64,000 nucleotides of DNA. Source: Sinorhizobium garamanticum. GTDB taxonomy: Bacteria > Pseudomonadota > Alphaproteobacteria > Rhizobiales > Rhizobiaceae. The position numbers were made by a program, and so were the translations under genes. Location of the stretch: positions 806,001 through 870,000 of the forward strand of contig NZ_CP120373.1 in assembly GCF_029892065.1 (NCBI RefSeq), in the 5' to 3' direction. Of the stretch, positions 1 to 9,085 are shown in pieces; positions within the stretch are counted from its first letter, which is position 1; each line of letters opens with the position of its first letter. The notes under the pieces are model-generated. The model was not told where the DNA came from. It made no database searches and was given only the letters and a program-made list of their open reading frames with translations.

Positions 1-457
1 TTCGAGCGTTGATGAAAAGCGCTAGGCCACGCCGCTCCGCCATCTCGCGGATCGCCCGGATGCGTGACGCCTGCTTGTCTATTGTGTGGACACCGCCCTT
101 GCCCATCACCTGATCTTCAAGATTGATACCGATCGCCCCGGCATCGATGAGCTGCGCGACGTTCATCGCGCCGCCAGCAGGATCCTCGGAATAGGCACCC
201 TCGAAATCCACCGAGAGCGGAAGATCCGTGGCGCCGGCGATCAGCCGGACGATTTCGAGCAGGAGGGCGAGCGGTATTTTTTCGCCATCGCCAAAACCCT
301 GCGCCGCGGCCACCGACCAGCTTCCGGTGGCAAGCGCCTTTGCGCCAGCCTCGGCCACGCAGCGGGCGCTGCCGGCATCCCAGATATTGTACAGAACGAT
401 CGGGTTGCCCTTGCGATGCAAGGCCCCAAAGGCAAGCGCCTTTTCCTGCTGATTCAT
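1..457 (-). CDS. Isocitrate lyase/PEP mutase family protein, partial (3' end outside window)
   Basis: The first 152 residues of a minus-strand gene that runs off the left edge. The N-terminus (MNQQEKALAFGALHRKGNP, then a stretch reading VLYNIWDAGSAR) and the later SVDFEGAY and GAIGINLEDQ motifs are typical of the phosphoenolpyruvate mutase/isocitrate lyase superfamily, which makes or breaks C-C or C-P bonds next to a carboxylate using Mg2+. The substrate cannot be read from this part. Its ATG overlaps the TGA of the upstream ada gene as ATGA, so the two are probably translationally coupled. Family assignment is firm; exact function is unknown. Confidence 0.8.
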   Translation of the reverse strand, partial: MNQQEKALAFGALHRKGNPIVLYNIWDAGSARCVAEAGAKALATGSWSVAAAQGFGDGEKIPLALLLEIVRLIAGATDLPLSVDFEGAYSEDPAGGAMNVAQLIDAGAIGINLEDQVMGKGGVHTIDKQASRIRAIREMAERRGLALFINAR

Positions 458-1533
458 CGAACATCCTCCGCAAACAATCCAACGGGTTTCATCTTCCCCT
501 CGTGCCGTAGCAGCCACTGCTTTCGCCAAAGGCCACCGCCATAGCCGGTCAGCGATCCGTCCGAGCCGATGCAACGGTGACAAGGAATGACGATTGCGAT
601 GCGATTGGCGCCATTTGCCTTGGCGACGGCACGCACCGCCTGCAGCGTAGCAACCTCCCGCGCGATATCACTGTAAGACCGCGTCTCGCCTACCGGTATT
701 TTTAAAAGCTTCGCCCACACCTCCCGCTCGAAGGCGCTGCCGTCCAGCGCCATGGGCGTCCGGAATTCGCTCAACTCGCCGGAAAAATAGGCTTTCAATT
801 CCGCCTCGATCTGGTCGATCGGTGGCGCCCTGCCCGGCGCCACTGCGGATCGCGTCTTGCGTTTCAGGCTTTCCATTTCTGTCGGCAGGGCCTTGCGGTC
901 GTGGAATTCGAGCAGATGAAGATGCGTCTTGTCAGCGACCGCCACCATCGGCCCGAGCGGTGTTTCGATCGTATCGGCAAAGAGCAACTGGCGGCCCTGC
1001 GACATGGCAGGCGCCTCCCCGATCAGCTTCGCGAAGGCGGCGCGAAATCCGCTTGGCGAATCATAACCGGCATCGATCTGCGCTTCGATGACGCTGGCGC
1101 CAGCCGACAGCTGACGAGCTGCCTCGCCCATCCGCCGCTGACGCGCGAGGTCGAGAAATGTGACGCCAAACGCCCGCTTGAAGGCGCGACGCACCGTCGA
1201 CGGATCGAACCCGCGCCGGACAATGTCGTCCTCGGTCCAGCGACGATCCGGGGCGCGGTCAAGCAGCTTCAGAAGGTCGTTGACCAGCGGTTCCTTGCCG
1301 GAAGGCTGGTCCAGCGGGCGGCAACGCTCGCAAGGCCGGAAGCCGGAGTTGATACAGGCGGCAATGCTGTCGAAAAACAGCGTATTCTCCCGCTTTGGTT
1401 TGCGGGCAGGGCAGGAGAGCCGGCAGAATACGCCGGTGCTCTTGACGCAGACGAAGGCCTGGCCTTCGTAATCGACACTTCGGGCAAGAAGCGCGTCATA
1501 GAGGATGTCGTCGTTCGGCAAATCGAAAAGCAT
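454..1533 (-). CDS. ada: Ada: methylphosphotriester/O6-methylguanine-DNA methyltransferase and transcriptional activator
   Basis: A 359-residue protein with the three Ada modules in order. The N-terminal zinc module carries Cys37, Cys41, Cys68 and Cys71 (CRLSC and CERC), which repair methylphosphotriesters. An AraC-type helix-turn-helix lies at about residues 84-180. The C-terminal O6-alkylguanine methyltransferase has the acceptor Cys318 in IPCHRC; the usual next residue is Val, here Cys. By family, self-methylation turns the protein into an activator of the adaptive response to alkylation. It lies 66 bp downstream of a DMT permease gene and overlaps the following PEP-mutase-like gene by 4 bp (ATGA). 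Length is normal for Ada. Confidence 0.92.
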   Translation of the reverse strand: MLFDLPNDDILYDALLARSVDYEGQAFVCVKSTGVFCRLSCPARKPKRENTLFFDSIAACINSGFRPCERCRPLDQPSGKEPLVNDLLKLLDRAPDRRWTEDDIVRRGFDPSTVRRAFKRAFGVTFLDLARQRRMGEAARQLSAGASVIEAQIDAGYDSPSGFRAAFAKLIGEAPAMSQGRQLLFADTIETPLGPMVAVADKTHLHLLEFHDRKALPTEMESLKRKTRSAVAPGRAPPIDQIEAELKAYFSGELSEFRTPMALDGSAFEREVWAKLLKIPVGETRSYSDIAREVATLQAVRAVAKANGANRIAIVIPCHRCIGSDGSLTGYGGGLWRKQWLLRHEGKMKPVGLFAEDVR

Positions 1534-1599
1534 GCCGCAGTTGTAACATCCGACGGACGACTCGTCCGCCGAAATTCGGGCGTCTATTTTCGGGAGCCT

Positions 1600-2514
1600 T
1601 TAGAGAATGATGAGCATCACGACTCCGAGCACGATCAGCAGGCAGCCGAGCAATTCGAGGCGGTTGATCCACTCGCGAAAGACGAAGAAGGACGAGGCGA
1701 AGGTGAAAAGCATCTCGACCTGCGCCACGACCTTGACGATCGCGGCCTGCTGCAAAGTCATCGCCATGAACCAGCCGAAGGATGCGGAAGCGCCGACGAA
1801 GCCGACGACGAAGGCCGGTCGCCAGGCGGCGCCGATCCGTTGCAGTTCCTCCGGCTCGCGGACCACGATCCAGGCAAGCATCACGACGGTTTGAAGCAGG
1901 ATGACGAAGCCGAGCGTGAAACTCGCCTGCATCATGTAATCCGGCGCCGGCAGGCTGGGCGCCAGCGCCAGCGAGGCGGAGCGATAGGAAACCGCCGACA
2001 GGCCGAAGAACGTGCCGGACATAAGGCCTATCGCGGCGGTGCGGCTGAAAACCGAGGTTACCAGGGATCGCGGGCTGAGCGTGGTGCGGGCAACGGAGAT
2101 AAGCATGACGCCGACCACCGAAATGGCGATCGCCACCAGCGTGCCCTGGCTCGCCTTCTCGCCCAGGAAGATCAGGCCGAAGAGAGCTGCCTGCGCCGGT
2201 TCGGTGCGAGAATAGGCCGTGCCGACGGCGAAGTTTCGGAAGGAGAAGAGATGGACGAGCAGGAAGGTCGCGGCGATCTGCGCCAGTCCGCCGATAACCG
2301 CCCAGAGAAAAAAGGTGGCGTTCGGGACCGGCAGCGGATGCCCGGCGCCACGCCAAAGAACCACGAGGTAGAAGAGCGCGAAAGGCAGGCCGAAGCCGAA
2401 GCGCACGAAGGTCGCGCCGGTGGTGCCCATGACACCCTTCAGGTGCTTCTGCATGGCGGAGCGGACATTCTGAAGGAAGGCCGCGGCAACGGTGATGAGA
2501 ACCCAGGTTTCCAT
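1600..2514 (-). CDS. DMT (EamA) family permease
   Basis: A 304-residue, very hydrophobic protein with about ten predicted membrane segments and two internally related halves, as in EamA/DMT-superfamily metabolite exporters. It begins METWVLITVAAAFLQNVRSAMQKHLKG, with the first membrane helix at the start, and ends in a hydrophobic helix (LGVVMLIIL). It sits in the inner membrane. The substrate cannot be predicted. It is 66 bp upstream of ada on the same strand and may be co-transcribed, but no functional link to alkylation repair is evident from sequence. It is divergent from the HAD nucleotidase gene. Confidence 0.85.
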   Translation of the reverse strand: METWVLITVAAAFLQNVRSAMQKHLKGVMGTTGATFVRFGFGLPFALFYLVVLWRGAGHPLPVPNATFFLWAVIGGLAQIAATFLLVHLFSFRNFAVGTAYSRTEPAQAALFGLIFLGEKASQGTLVAIAISVVGVMLISVARTTLSPRSLVTSVFSRTAAIGLMSGTFFGLSAVSYRSASLALAPSLPAPDYMMQASFTLGFVILLQTVVMLAWIVVREPEELQRIGAAWRPAFVVGFVGASASFGWFMAMTLQQAAIVKVVAQVEMLFTFASSFFVFREWINRLELLGCLLIVLGVVMLIIL

Positions 2515-2618
2515 TTTCGCGAGCTAGCACGCGCGTGACGGACAATCCATTGGTGCGCGCGGCGCGAGATGAAATAAATCCGTTTTCCTTCGTAAGCCTG
2601 CCATGTCATAACCCGGCC

Positions 2619-3332
2619 ATGAAAAAGCTCGATCGCCTTCCGACCCATGCCGAATTCGCCCATGTCACAGACTGGGTCTTCGATCTCGACAACACGCTCT
2701 ATCCGCACCACGTCAATCTGTTCGCGCAGATCGACCGCAACATGACGGCCTATGTCGCCGAACTCCTGTCGCTCGAGCCGGCAGAAGCGAAAAAGCTGCA
2801 GAAGGAATATTACCGCGACCACGGCACGACGCTGCAGGGGCTGATGATCCACCATGGCGTCGATCCGAACGACTTCCTGCAGCGGGCGCACGCGATCGAC
2901 TACAGCGTGGTTCCGGCCGACCCCGCGCTTGGCGAGGCGATCAAGGCGCTGCCGGGCCGCAAATTCATCTTCACCAATGGCAGCGTCCACCATGCTGAGA
3001 TGACGGCGCGCGCACTCGGCATTCTCGACCACTTCGACGACATCTTCGACATTGTCGCTGCCAATTTCGTCCCGAAGCCGGCCGGCGACACCTATGACAA
3101 GTTCATGAGCCTTCACCGCGTCGACACCCGCAACGCGGTCATGTTCGAGGACTTGCCGCGCAACCTCCTGGTCCCGAAGGCGCTCGGCATGAAGACCGTG
3201 CTGCTCGTGCCGCACAACCTCGAATACGAATTCGCCGAAGCCTGGGAGACGTCGAGCGACGCGGACGAGCAGATCGACTACGTCACCGAGAACCTCACCG
3301 GGTTCCTGCAGCGGATCGTGGCGCAGGCCTGA
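2619..3332 (+). CDS. HAD-family pyrimidine 5'-nucleotidase
   Basis: A 237-residue HAD hydrolase. Motif I is FDLDNTLYP with nucleophile Asp22 and Asp24; motif II is the IFTNGS segment, and the later FEDLPRNL segment supplies the metal-binding acid. The DLDNTLYP signature and lack of a large cap match the bacterial pyrimidine 5'-nucleotidase (SSM1/Phm8-like) group, which dephosphorylates UMP or related nucleotides in the cytoplasm. I chose the ATG at 2619 rather than 2535 because homologues start just before the HAD motif and the 28-residue extension is uncharacteristic. It stands alone between the divergent DMT gene and a repeat-filled gap. Confidence 0.85.
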   Translation: MKKLDRLPTHAEFAHVTDWVFDLDNTLYPHHVNLFAQIDRNMTAYVAELLSLEPAEAKKLQKEYYRDHGTTLQGLMIHHGVDPNDFLQRAHAIDYSVVPADPALGEAIKALPGRKFIFTNGSVHHAEMTARALGILDHFDDIFDIVAANFVPKPAGDTYDKFMSLHRVDTRNAVMFEDLPRNLLVPKALGMKTVLLVPHNLEYEFAEAWETSSDADEQIDYVTENLTGFLQRIVAQA

Positions 3333-3357
3333 CGCACTGAAAATCCGCTTTTCCGCT

Positions 3358-3460
3358 ACTGCATGTTTCCTTAAATCCTAGGATTTAAGGATGAAAACAT
3401 GCAGCAATCAAAGTACTACAGCGTCCTTTGCGCGTCTGATACAACGCGCGGCGCTGCAGA
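3358..3460 (-). repeat. Family A two-hairpin mosaic repeat, copy 1
   Basis: A RIME-like palindromic repeat just after the HAD gene. In minus orientation it has a first arm with CGCG...CGCG pairing, a linker (GACGCTGTAG, then TACTTTGATTGC), and a second hairpin whose arms are GCATGTTT/AAACATGC and CTTAAATCC/GGATTTAAG. The remaining bases to 3540 are the short leader of the EF-hand gene with an AAGGAAG ribosome-binding site at about 3534. Confidence 0.8.
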
Positions 3461-3540
3461 GGCTTAAATTACCAATGTTTAACTGGTGCCGTGCCCGCAC
3501 TTGCCTATCCTTTGTTCAGGATAACTGATCGAAAGGAAGC

Positions 3541-4065
3541 ATGATGCGCAGCAGGACTTTCATTCTCGGCGCCACCGCCCTCGCCGTGGCACTGACCGGT
3601 CTTTCAGCACCTTCATTTGCAGCCAAAAGCAAACCTACGCCCGAACAGCGCGCGGAGCGCATGATCAAGCGCCTCGACACGAGCGGCGATTCCAAGGTCT
3701 CCCTTCAGGAGCTCCAGGCGCGAGTTTCAACCAATTTCAAGAGCTTCGACACCAACGGCAATGGCGAGATCAGCCGCGACGAGATAGAGGCAAAGCGCCA
3801 GGCATTCCGCGAGGCGCGCAAAGCATGGCGCGACGCCCGGGCGAAGACCGGCGCAGAGCGGAACCAGGCGCTCGCCAAGCTCCGCGAAGCTCGCCCTGCT
3901 ATGCTGCCAGGGATGCGGCCGCGTGCCTTCGCGCGCATCGATGCAGACGGCAACGGCGCTCTCAATGCAGCCGAAGTGGCTGCTGCCACGGAAAGGATGT
4001 TCAAGCGCCGCGACCGCAATGGCGACGGAATGATCGACGTCGCCGACTTTACCAGGAAGGTCTGA
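3541..4065 (+). CDS. Exported EF-hand calcium-binding protein
   Basis: A 174-residue protein with an N-terminal signal peptide of about 27 residues ending ...APSFAA, so it is likely periplasmic or secreted. Four EF-hand loops are visible: DTSGDSKVSLQE, DTNGNGEISRDE, DADGNGALNAAE and DRNGDGMIDVAD, all with the expected acidic positions. A basic helical stretch rich in Arg, Lys and Ala separates the two pairs. It probably binds Ca2+. No partner is known; similar small exported EF-hand proteins are frequent in rhizobia but mostly uncharacterised. Tandem ATG codons allow a start at 3541 or 3544. It is transcribed alone. Confidence 0.85.
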   Translation: MMRSRTFILGATALAVALTGLSAPSFAAKSKPTPEQRAERMIKRLDTSGDSKVSLQELQARVSTNFKSFDTNGNGEISRDEIEAKRQAFREARKAWRDARAKTGAERNQALAKLREARPAMLPGMRPRAFARIDADGNGALNAAEVAAATERMFKRRDRNGDGMIDVADFTRKV

Positions 4066-4113
4066 TGCGACCCGTCTCGCCCTCTTTGCCATGGAGGAGG
4101 GCGAGACGCCCAA

Positions 4114-4188
4114 AAACGTGCAGCAATTCAAAGTGCTAGAGCATCTTATCCGCTTTCAGCGTTTCCACTTGAAAGCGGGATGCTCTAG
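4114..4188. repeat. Family A repeat, variant second hairpin (copy 2)
   Basis: The element begins with GTGCAG then TTCAAAGTGCTAGAG and forms a hairpin with arms CTAGAGCATC/GATGCTCTAG and CCGCTTTCA/TTGAAAGCGG. The stem differs from other family A copies but pairs equally well. Its last CTAG supplies the TAG stop codon (4185-4187, minus strand) of the LOG-family gene. Confidence 0.75.
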
Positions 4189-5084
4189 CGCCGGCCCGAC
4201 GCCATCGGTATCGACCGCGGATCGATGGTTTCGTAGAACCGGGCGATGATCTCCCAGGCCTCTTCCGCGGTCTCGACGAAATGCACGAGATCGACGTCGT
4301 TCGGCGCGATCGTGCCGAATTCGGCCAATGCCTCGAAGTTGATGATGGTGCGCCAGAACTTTTCGCCGAAGAGGATGAGCGGCACCAGGGCCAGACGGCC
4401 CGTCTGCATCAGCGTTAGCGTTTCGAACAATTCGTCGAGCGTGCCGAAGCCGCCCGGAAACACCGTGACCGCCTTGGCGCGCAGCAGGAAGTGCATCTTG
4501 CGAATGGCGAAATAGTGGAAATTGAACGATAGCTCCGGCGTCACGAAGCGGTTCGGCGCCTGCTCGTGCGGCAGCACGATGTTGAGCCCGATCGAAGGCG
4601 CGCCGGCATCCGCCGCGCCGCGGTTTCCCGCCTCCATCACCCCCGGGCCGCCGCCGGTGACAATGACATATTCCTTGTGGCCAAGCTTGGCGGACTGCTC
4701 CGAGCAGATCCGCGCGAATTTGCGTGCTTCGTCGTAGTAGATCGATGCCGCTTCGAGGTTCTTGCGCTGCGTATCGTTCTTGGCGGCCCAAGCCTCGCCG
4801 CCCGGCTCGGGGATGCGCGCGCCGCCGAACATCACCACGGTCGAATTGATCCCCCGCTCCTCGAGCATCATCTCCGTCTTCAGGAGCTCGAGTTGCAGGC
4901 GCACCGGCCTCAATTCTTCGCGGCAGAGAAAATCATCGTCGACATAGGCGAGACGATAGGTCGGCGAGGTCGACTGCGGCGTCAGCGGCACGGTCGAGGC
5001 ACGCAGCCTGCTCTGCGAGCTGTCGGCCAGCGGATCCCAGACCCCATCCTTGCGGCGCAGATTGCGCTTCTTCATGCGTGCCAT
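4185..5084 (-). CDS. TIGR00730/LOG-family Rossmann-fold protein (nucleotide phosphoribohydrolase-like)
   Basis: A 299-residue protein of the long TIGR00730 group. Diagnostic motifs are VTGGGPGVMEAGNRGA at about residue 143 and the PGGFGTLDELFE motif at about residue 210, which in LOG enzymes bind nucleotide and catalyse hydrolysis of nucleoside 5'-monophosphates (including cytokinin ribotides) to base and ribose 5-phosphate. It is often mislabelled lysine decarboxylase. The N-terminal 60 residues are a basic extension. It is cytoplasmic and monocistronic, and its stop codon lies inside a repeat. The exact substrate is not predictable. Confidence 0.85.
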   Translation of the reverse strand: MARMKKRNLRRKDGVWDPLADSSQSRLRASTVPLTPQSTSPTYRLAYVDDDFLCREELRPVRLQLELLKTEMMLEERGINSTVVMFGGARIPEPGGEAWAAKNDTQRKNLEAASIYYDEARKFARICSEQSAKLGHKEYVIVTGGGPGVMEAGNRGAADAGAPSIGLNIVLPHEQAPNRFVTPELSFNFHYFAIRKMHFLLRAKAVTVFPGGFGTLDELFETLTLMQTGRLALVPLILFGEKFWRTIINFEALAEFGTIAPNDVDLVHFVETAEEAWEIIARFYETIDPRSIPMASGRR

Positions 5085-5250
5085 ATTTCATCTTCCCGTC
5101 GCGTTTCGAACAGACGGCATCTCGTCCGGACGCGCCTTGTCGTGTTTCCTCGGTCATAGAGGCGTCCCCTACTGCCGGAAACACGGAAGTTTGCCAAGTC
5201 CTGCTGAGAGGTCGAACCAAAAAGCGCTTCAACTTTTCAGATTTATGCCT

Positions 5251-5353
5251 CTACAGCGCGGGGCGTCATCGAGACGCGTGAGGTCGCTGTAGCCTTTGAG
5301 TTGCTGCATAACTTTGTCCTCAAATCGGTTCCGATTTAAGGAATTATGCAGTA
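5251..5353 (+). repeat. Family A repeat, copy 3, in the dapD leader
   Basis: It starts CTACAGCG, has a degenerate first hairpin and then a second hairpin with arms TGCATAA/TTATGCA and AAATCGG/CCGATTT. It ends at GCAGTA, 36 bp before the dapD start, so it is likely in the dapD promoter or leader. The rest of the 305-bp gap between the divergent LOG and dapD genes (5085-5250) shows no feature I can name. Confidence 0.75.
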
Positions 5354-5389
5354 GAGCTTGCACGACAACGCCGAACACAAGGAATTCCG

Positions 5390-6247
5390 ATGACGACCCA
5401 CGATCTTGCCTCTCTGTCGCAGACCATCGAGACCGCCTTCGACGATCGCGAAGCCGTCAACACCGGCACCCGCGGCGCGGTCCGCGAAGCGGTCGAAGCG
5501 GCGCTGAACCTGCTCGACAGCGGCAAGGCCCGCGTCGCCGAACGCGGTGAGGACGGCACCTGGACCGTCAATCAATGGCTGAAGAAGGCCGTTCTTCTGT
5601 CCTTCCGCCTGAACCCGATGGAGCTCGTCAAGGGCGGCCCCGGCGAGTCCGTCTGGTGGGACAAGGTTGCCTCCAAGTTCGACGGCTGGAGCGTTAACGA
5701 ATTCGAAAAGGCCGGCTTCCGCGCTGTCCCGAACTGCGTCGTCCGCCGCTCGGCCTATATTGCGCCGAACGCGATCCTGATGCCGTCCTTCGTCAATCTC
5801 GGCGCCTATGTCGGCGAGGGCACGATGGTCGATACCTGGGCAACCGTCGGTTCCTGCGCCCAGATCGGCAAGAACGTGCACCTTTCCGGTGGCGTCGGTA
5901 TCGGCGGCGTGCTGGAGCCGATGCAGGCGGGACCGACGATCATCGAGGACAATTGCTTCATCGGCGCCCGCTCGGAGGTCGTCGAAGGCTGCATCGTGCG
6001 CGAAGGCTCGGTTCTCGGCATGGGCGTCTTCATCGGCAAGTCGACCAAGATCGTCGATCGCGCGACAGGCGAAGTGACGTACGGCGAAGTGCCGCCCTAT
6101 TCCGTCGTCGTGGCAGGCTCGATGCCGTCCGCCTCGACCATGGCAAACGGCCAGCCGGCGCCGAACCTCTATTGCGCGGTTATCGTCAAGCGTGTCGACG
6201 AGAAGACGCGCGCCAAGACCGGCATCAACGAACTGCTCAGAGACTGA
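5390..6247 (+). CDS. dapD: DapD: tetrahydrodipicolinate N-succinyltransferase
   Basis: A 285-residue enzyme of the succinylase branch of lysine and meso-diaminopimelate synthesis. It transfers succinyl from succinyl-CoA to tetrahydrodipicolinate in the cytoplasm. The N-terminal helical domain is followed by the left-handed beta-helix made of hexapeptide repeats (about residues 115-230), with the family segment [19 protein letters not shown] and the later [14 protein letters not shown]. Length is as usual. AAGGAA precedes the ATG by about 7 bp. DapE, two steps later in the same pathway, is encoded at 17.3 kb in this window, not adjacent. Confidence 0.96.
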   Translation: MTTHDLASLSQTIETAFDDREAVNTGTRGAVREAVEAALNLLDSGKARVAERGEDGTWTVNQWLKKAVLLSFRLNPMELVKGGPGESVWWDKVASKFDGWSVNEFEKAGFRAVPNCVVRRSAYIAPNAILMPSFVNLGAYVGEGTMVDTWATVGSCAQIGKNVHLSGGVGIGGVLEPMQAGPTIIEDNCFIGARSEVVEGCIVREGSVLGMGVFIGKSTKIVDRATGEVTYGEVPPYSVVVAGSMPSASTMANGQPAPNLYCAVIVKRVDEKTRAKTGINELLRD

Positions 6248-6251
6248 TGCG

Positions 6252-6635
6252 ATGGCGCAGGAGGGGCGGCAGCCGAGCATGACCTGGCTGTTCTTCAGCC
6301 CCTCTGGCCGCATTGGCCGCCTGCCCTTCTTCCTTTCCTGGCTTTTCTGGTTCCTCGTCGGCTGCGTCTTCCTCATGCAGATGCTGAAGAACGAAAACGA
6401 GGACACCGCATTGGCGCTCTGGACACTGGCGCTCGTCGTCTCCGGCGTCCTTTCGACCGTTTCCATCGCCATGCTGGCAATCAAGCGCCTGCATGACATC
6501 GGCTATCCAGGCCCGCTGGCGCTCTGTCTTTTCATTCCGGTGCTGAGCCCGATCGTTTTCATCGCGCTCTGTCTGTGGCCGGGCACGAAGGGCGAGAACG
6601 AGTTCGGCGGCCCCGACAGCGGCCCTGGTCGATAA
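6252..6635 (+). CDS. DUF805 family inner-membrane protein
   Basis: A 127-residue membrane protein with the DUF805 signature: WLFFSPSGRIGRLPFF at the start, three to four hydrophobic segments, the KRLHDIGYPG motif between membrane segments, and a polar tail LWPGTKGENEFGGPD. Function is unknown for the family. The start at 6252 is 4 bp after the dapD stop, suggesting co-transcription; an alternative ATG at 6279, preceded by a GAGGGG stretch, would begin directly with MTWLFFSP. Confidence 0.8.
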   Translation: MAQEGRQPSMTWLFFSPSGRIGRLPFFLSWLFWFLVGCVFLMQMLKNENEDTALALWTLALVVSGVLSTVSIAMLAIKRLHDIGYPGPLALCLFIPVLSPIVFIALCLWPGTKGENEFGGPDSGPGR

Positions 6636-6787
6636 AGATTCCGCCTGTACATTAGCGTTCCCGCCGCGTATGTAGCGCGCCATGAACAGGCCCGCGACGT
6701 GTTGGCCGCGGCAATCGACGCCTGATGACGACCTGATCCAAGTCCGCTCGTCCGTCGGCGTGAAGACCGATATCCGAAAGACAAGAT

Positions 6788-8668
6788 ATGACTGAGTTCC
6801 AAGGGATCGCGCCCCCGATCGCCGAGGCGTTGGCAAGACGCGGTTACAACGAGCTGACGCCGGTGCAGAAGGCGATGCTCGATCCGGCGCTCGATGGCGC
6901 CGACGCGCTGGTTTCCGCCCAGACCGGGTCCGGCAAGACAGTGGCCTTCGGCCTGGCGCTTGCGCCGACGCTGCTGGGCGGCACAGAACGTTTCGGCGCG
7001 GCCGGCGCACCGCTCGCGCTTGTCATTGCTCCGACGCGTGAACTCGCGCTGCAGGTCAAGCGCGAACTCGAATGGCTTTACGAGGTGGCGGGCGCCACCA
7101 TCACCTCCTGCGTCGGCGGCATGGATATGCGCACCGAACGGCGCGCGCTCGAACGCGGTGCCCATATCGTCGTCGGTACGCCGGGACGTCTCTGCGACCA
7201 CATCCGTCGGCATTCGCTCGACATATCGGCACTCCGCGCCGTCGTACTGGACGAGGCGGACGAGATGCTGGACCTTGGCTTTCGCGAGGATCTGGAGTTC
7301 ATCCTCGAAGCGGCGCCCGCCGACCGGCGCACGCTGATGTTCTCGGCGACCGTGCCGCGCTCGATCGCAACGCTTGCGAAGAATTACCAGCGGGATGCCA
7401 TACGCATCAGCACCGCATCCGAACAGAAGCAGCACGGCGATATCGAGTATCGATCGCTCGTTGTCACGCCGAGCGACCGCGAGAACGCAATCATCAACGT
7501 GCTTCGCTACTACGAGGCGCGAAACGCGATCGTCTTCTGCTCCACCCGTGCGGCGGTCAATCACCTGACGGCTCGCTTCAACAATCGCGGCTTCTCGGTT
7601 GTGGCGCTATCCGGCGAACTCAGCCAGAACGAACGCACCCACGCGCTGCAGGCGATGCGCGACGGCCGCGCCCGCGTCTGCATCGCGACGGACGTTGCAG
7701 CACGGGGCATCGACCTGCCCGGACTGGAACTCGTGATCCACGCCGATCTGCCGACCAACCCCGACACCTTGCTGCATCGAAGCGGACGCACGGGGCGTGC
7801 GGGCCAGAAGGGCGTCAGCGCGCTGATCGTCCCCGTCAATGCGCGCCGCAAGGCCGAAAGGCTTTTGGAAAATGCGCGCATCACCGCGACCTGGGCGAAA
7901 CCGCCGTCAGCGGACGAGGTTACGAGCCGCGACGACGAGCGCATCGTCGCCGATCCGGCATTCGATGAGCCGCTGCGCGAGGACGAGCAGGCGATCGTGC
8001 GGGCTCTGATCGATCACCACGGCGCAGAGAAGCTGGCAGCGGCCTTCGTGCGGCAATTCCGCTCCGGTCGCTCCGCCCCGGAAGACCTCGCCGATGTCTC
8101 GTTCGCCGACGACCGCAAGAAGGGTCGGCGCGATACTGCCGCCATGCCGCGCGACGATTTTGACGCACCGCGCGCCGACTTCACCGACGGCAGCTGGTTT
8201 TCGCTCTCCGTCGGCCGCAAGCAGAATGCGGAGCCGCGCTGGCTGATCCCGATGCTGTGCCGCCACGGCAAGCTTTCCAAGCGCGATATCGGCGCGATCC
8301 GGATGCAGCCGGAGGAGACCTATGTCGAACTGACGGCCGAAGGCGCCGAACGCTTCCTCTCGGCAATCGGTCCAAACCGGACGCTCGAAAAGGGCATTCG
8401 CGTCAAGGCGCTCGCGGGTACCCCGGATCTCTCCCAGCCGCGACAGGAGAAACCCGCCTTCGCGAAGAAGCAGACGCCCGACGCAGCACGCGAGGATTTC
8501 AAACCGAAGCGCAAGTTCGAAAAGAAGCCGGCCTTCGCCGAGGGTGCACGTCCAGAGAAGGGGAACGACAAACCCCGGAGCAAGAAGGGCAAGCCAGGAG
8601 CCCAAAAGGACGCTGGCGGCTTTAAGCCCAAAACGAAACGCGCCAACGCCAAGAACAAGCAATACTAA
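6788..8668 (+). CDS. DEAD-box ATP-dependent RNA helicase
   Basis: A 626-residue DEAD-box helicase. Q motif region at about residue 27, Walker A AQTGSGKT (44-51), PTRELA, TPGRL, DEAD (about 154) followed by EMLDLGF, SAT, and in the second domain HRSGRTGRAG. After the core there is a region resembling the DbpA/CsdA RNA-binding fold, with a segment (WLIPMLCRHGKLSKRDIGAI) typical of that domain, then a Lys/Arg-rich low-complexity tail. It probably unwinds structured RNA in ribosome assembly or cold adaptation. The 152-bp upstream gap has no obvious repeat and could be a regulated leader. I would not assign deaD or dbpA without a tree. Confidence 0.9.
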   Translation: MTEFQGIAPPIAEALARRGYNELTPVQKAMLDPALDGADALVSAQTGSGKTVAFGLALAPTLLGGTERFGAAGAPLALVIAPTRELALQVKRELEWLYEVAGATITSCVGGMDMRTERRALERGAHIVVGTPGRLCDHIRRHSLDISALRAVVLDEADEMLDLGFREDLEFILEAAPADRRTLMFSATVPRSIATLAKNYQRDAIRISTASEQKQHGDIEYRSLVVTPSDRENAIINVLRYYEARNAIVFCSTRAAVNHLTARFNNRGFSVVALSGELSQNERTHALQAMRDGRARVCIATDVAARGIDLPGLELVIHADLPTNPDTLLHRSGRTGRAGQKGVSALIVPVNARRKAERLLENARITATWAKPPSADEVTSRDDERIVADPAFDEPLREDEQAIVRALIDHHGAEKLAAAFVRQFRSGRSAPEDLADVSFADDRKKGRRDTAAMPRDDFDAPRADFTDGSWFSLSVGRKQNAEPRWLIPMLCRHGKLSKRDIGAIRMQPEETYVELTAEGAERFLSAIGPNRTLEKGIRVKALAGTPDLSQPRQEKPAFAKKQTPDAAREDFKPKRKFEKKPAFAEGARPEKGNDKPRSKKGKPGAQKDAGGFKPKTKRANAKNKQY

Positions 8669-8774
8669 TCACGATGATTTTGGGTCGAATCGACCCAAAA
8701 TCGTAAACGCGATCGATTCTAATAAATTGAGATGCGGGATGCGGACGGAAAACCGTTCACTCATCCCGCTCTAC
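8668..8774 (+). repeat. Family B two-hairpin mosaic repeat, copy 1
   Basis: Hairpin 1 pairs CGATGATTTTGGGTCG with CGACCCAAAATCG. The linker reads TTCTAATAAATTGAGAT. Hairpin 2 pairs GCGGGATG with CATCCCGC and contains an inner ACGG-AAAA-CCGT hairpin. It ends GCTCTAC. It begins at the last base of the helicase stop codon and may also act as a transcript 3' end. Confidence 0.85.
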
Positions 8775-9085
8775 TGATGCCTTCGTTGATGCGCTCGCGT
8801 TCTTGCCTGCCGTCGCCTTCGGCGGAAGCGCGTCCGGCTCGCCCGGACGCCTTCGAGTGACACGACCGGGCACCTCCCCGCAGTGCGAAAGGCCTTTCCT
8901 TTTATTCGAGCATCATTCGATGAATACCAGCACTGCGTGTACCTGAGCGATATTTTTCTCCAAAAGCGGTATATCACGGCGCTGACATCCTTTTTGCGGA
9001 TCGTTCCTGCACGTTTCCTCCTCGAAAAGCGCCACGATTGCGCTATTCTGCGCGAAACAGTCGCATAGCCGCAAAGGAGCAGACC
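8775..9085. other. Intergenic region before the peroxiredoxin gene
   Basis: About 310 bp without a convincing gene. It is more AT-rich than its surroundings towards 8890-9000 and presumably holds the peroxiredoxin promoter. A short plus-strand reading frame (8883-9068) has no ribosome-binding site or recognisable similarity. An AAGGAG site at 9073-9078 serves the peroxiredoxin start. Confidence 0.5.

Noticed and set aside
901..2538. A 545-codon plus-strand reading frame antisense to ada and the DMT gene
   Set aside because: Its composition (Arg, Asp, His, Glu rich) is that of a GC-rich shadow frame, while the minus-strand genes have clear family motifs.
8883..9068. 61-codon frame upstream of the peroxiredoxin gene
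   Set aside because: No ribosome-binding site, no similarity I recognise, and it reads into the peroxiredoxin leader.
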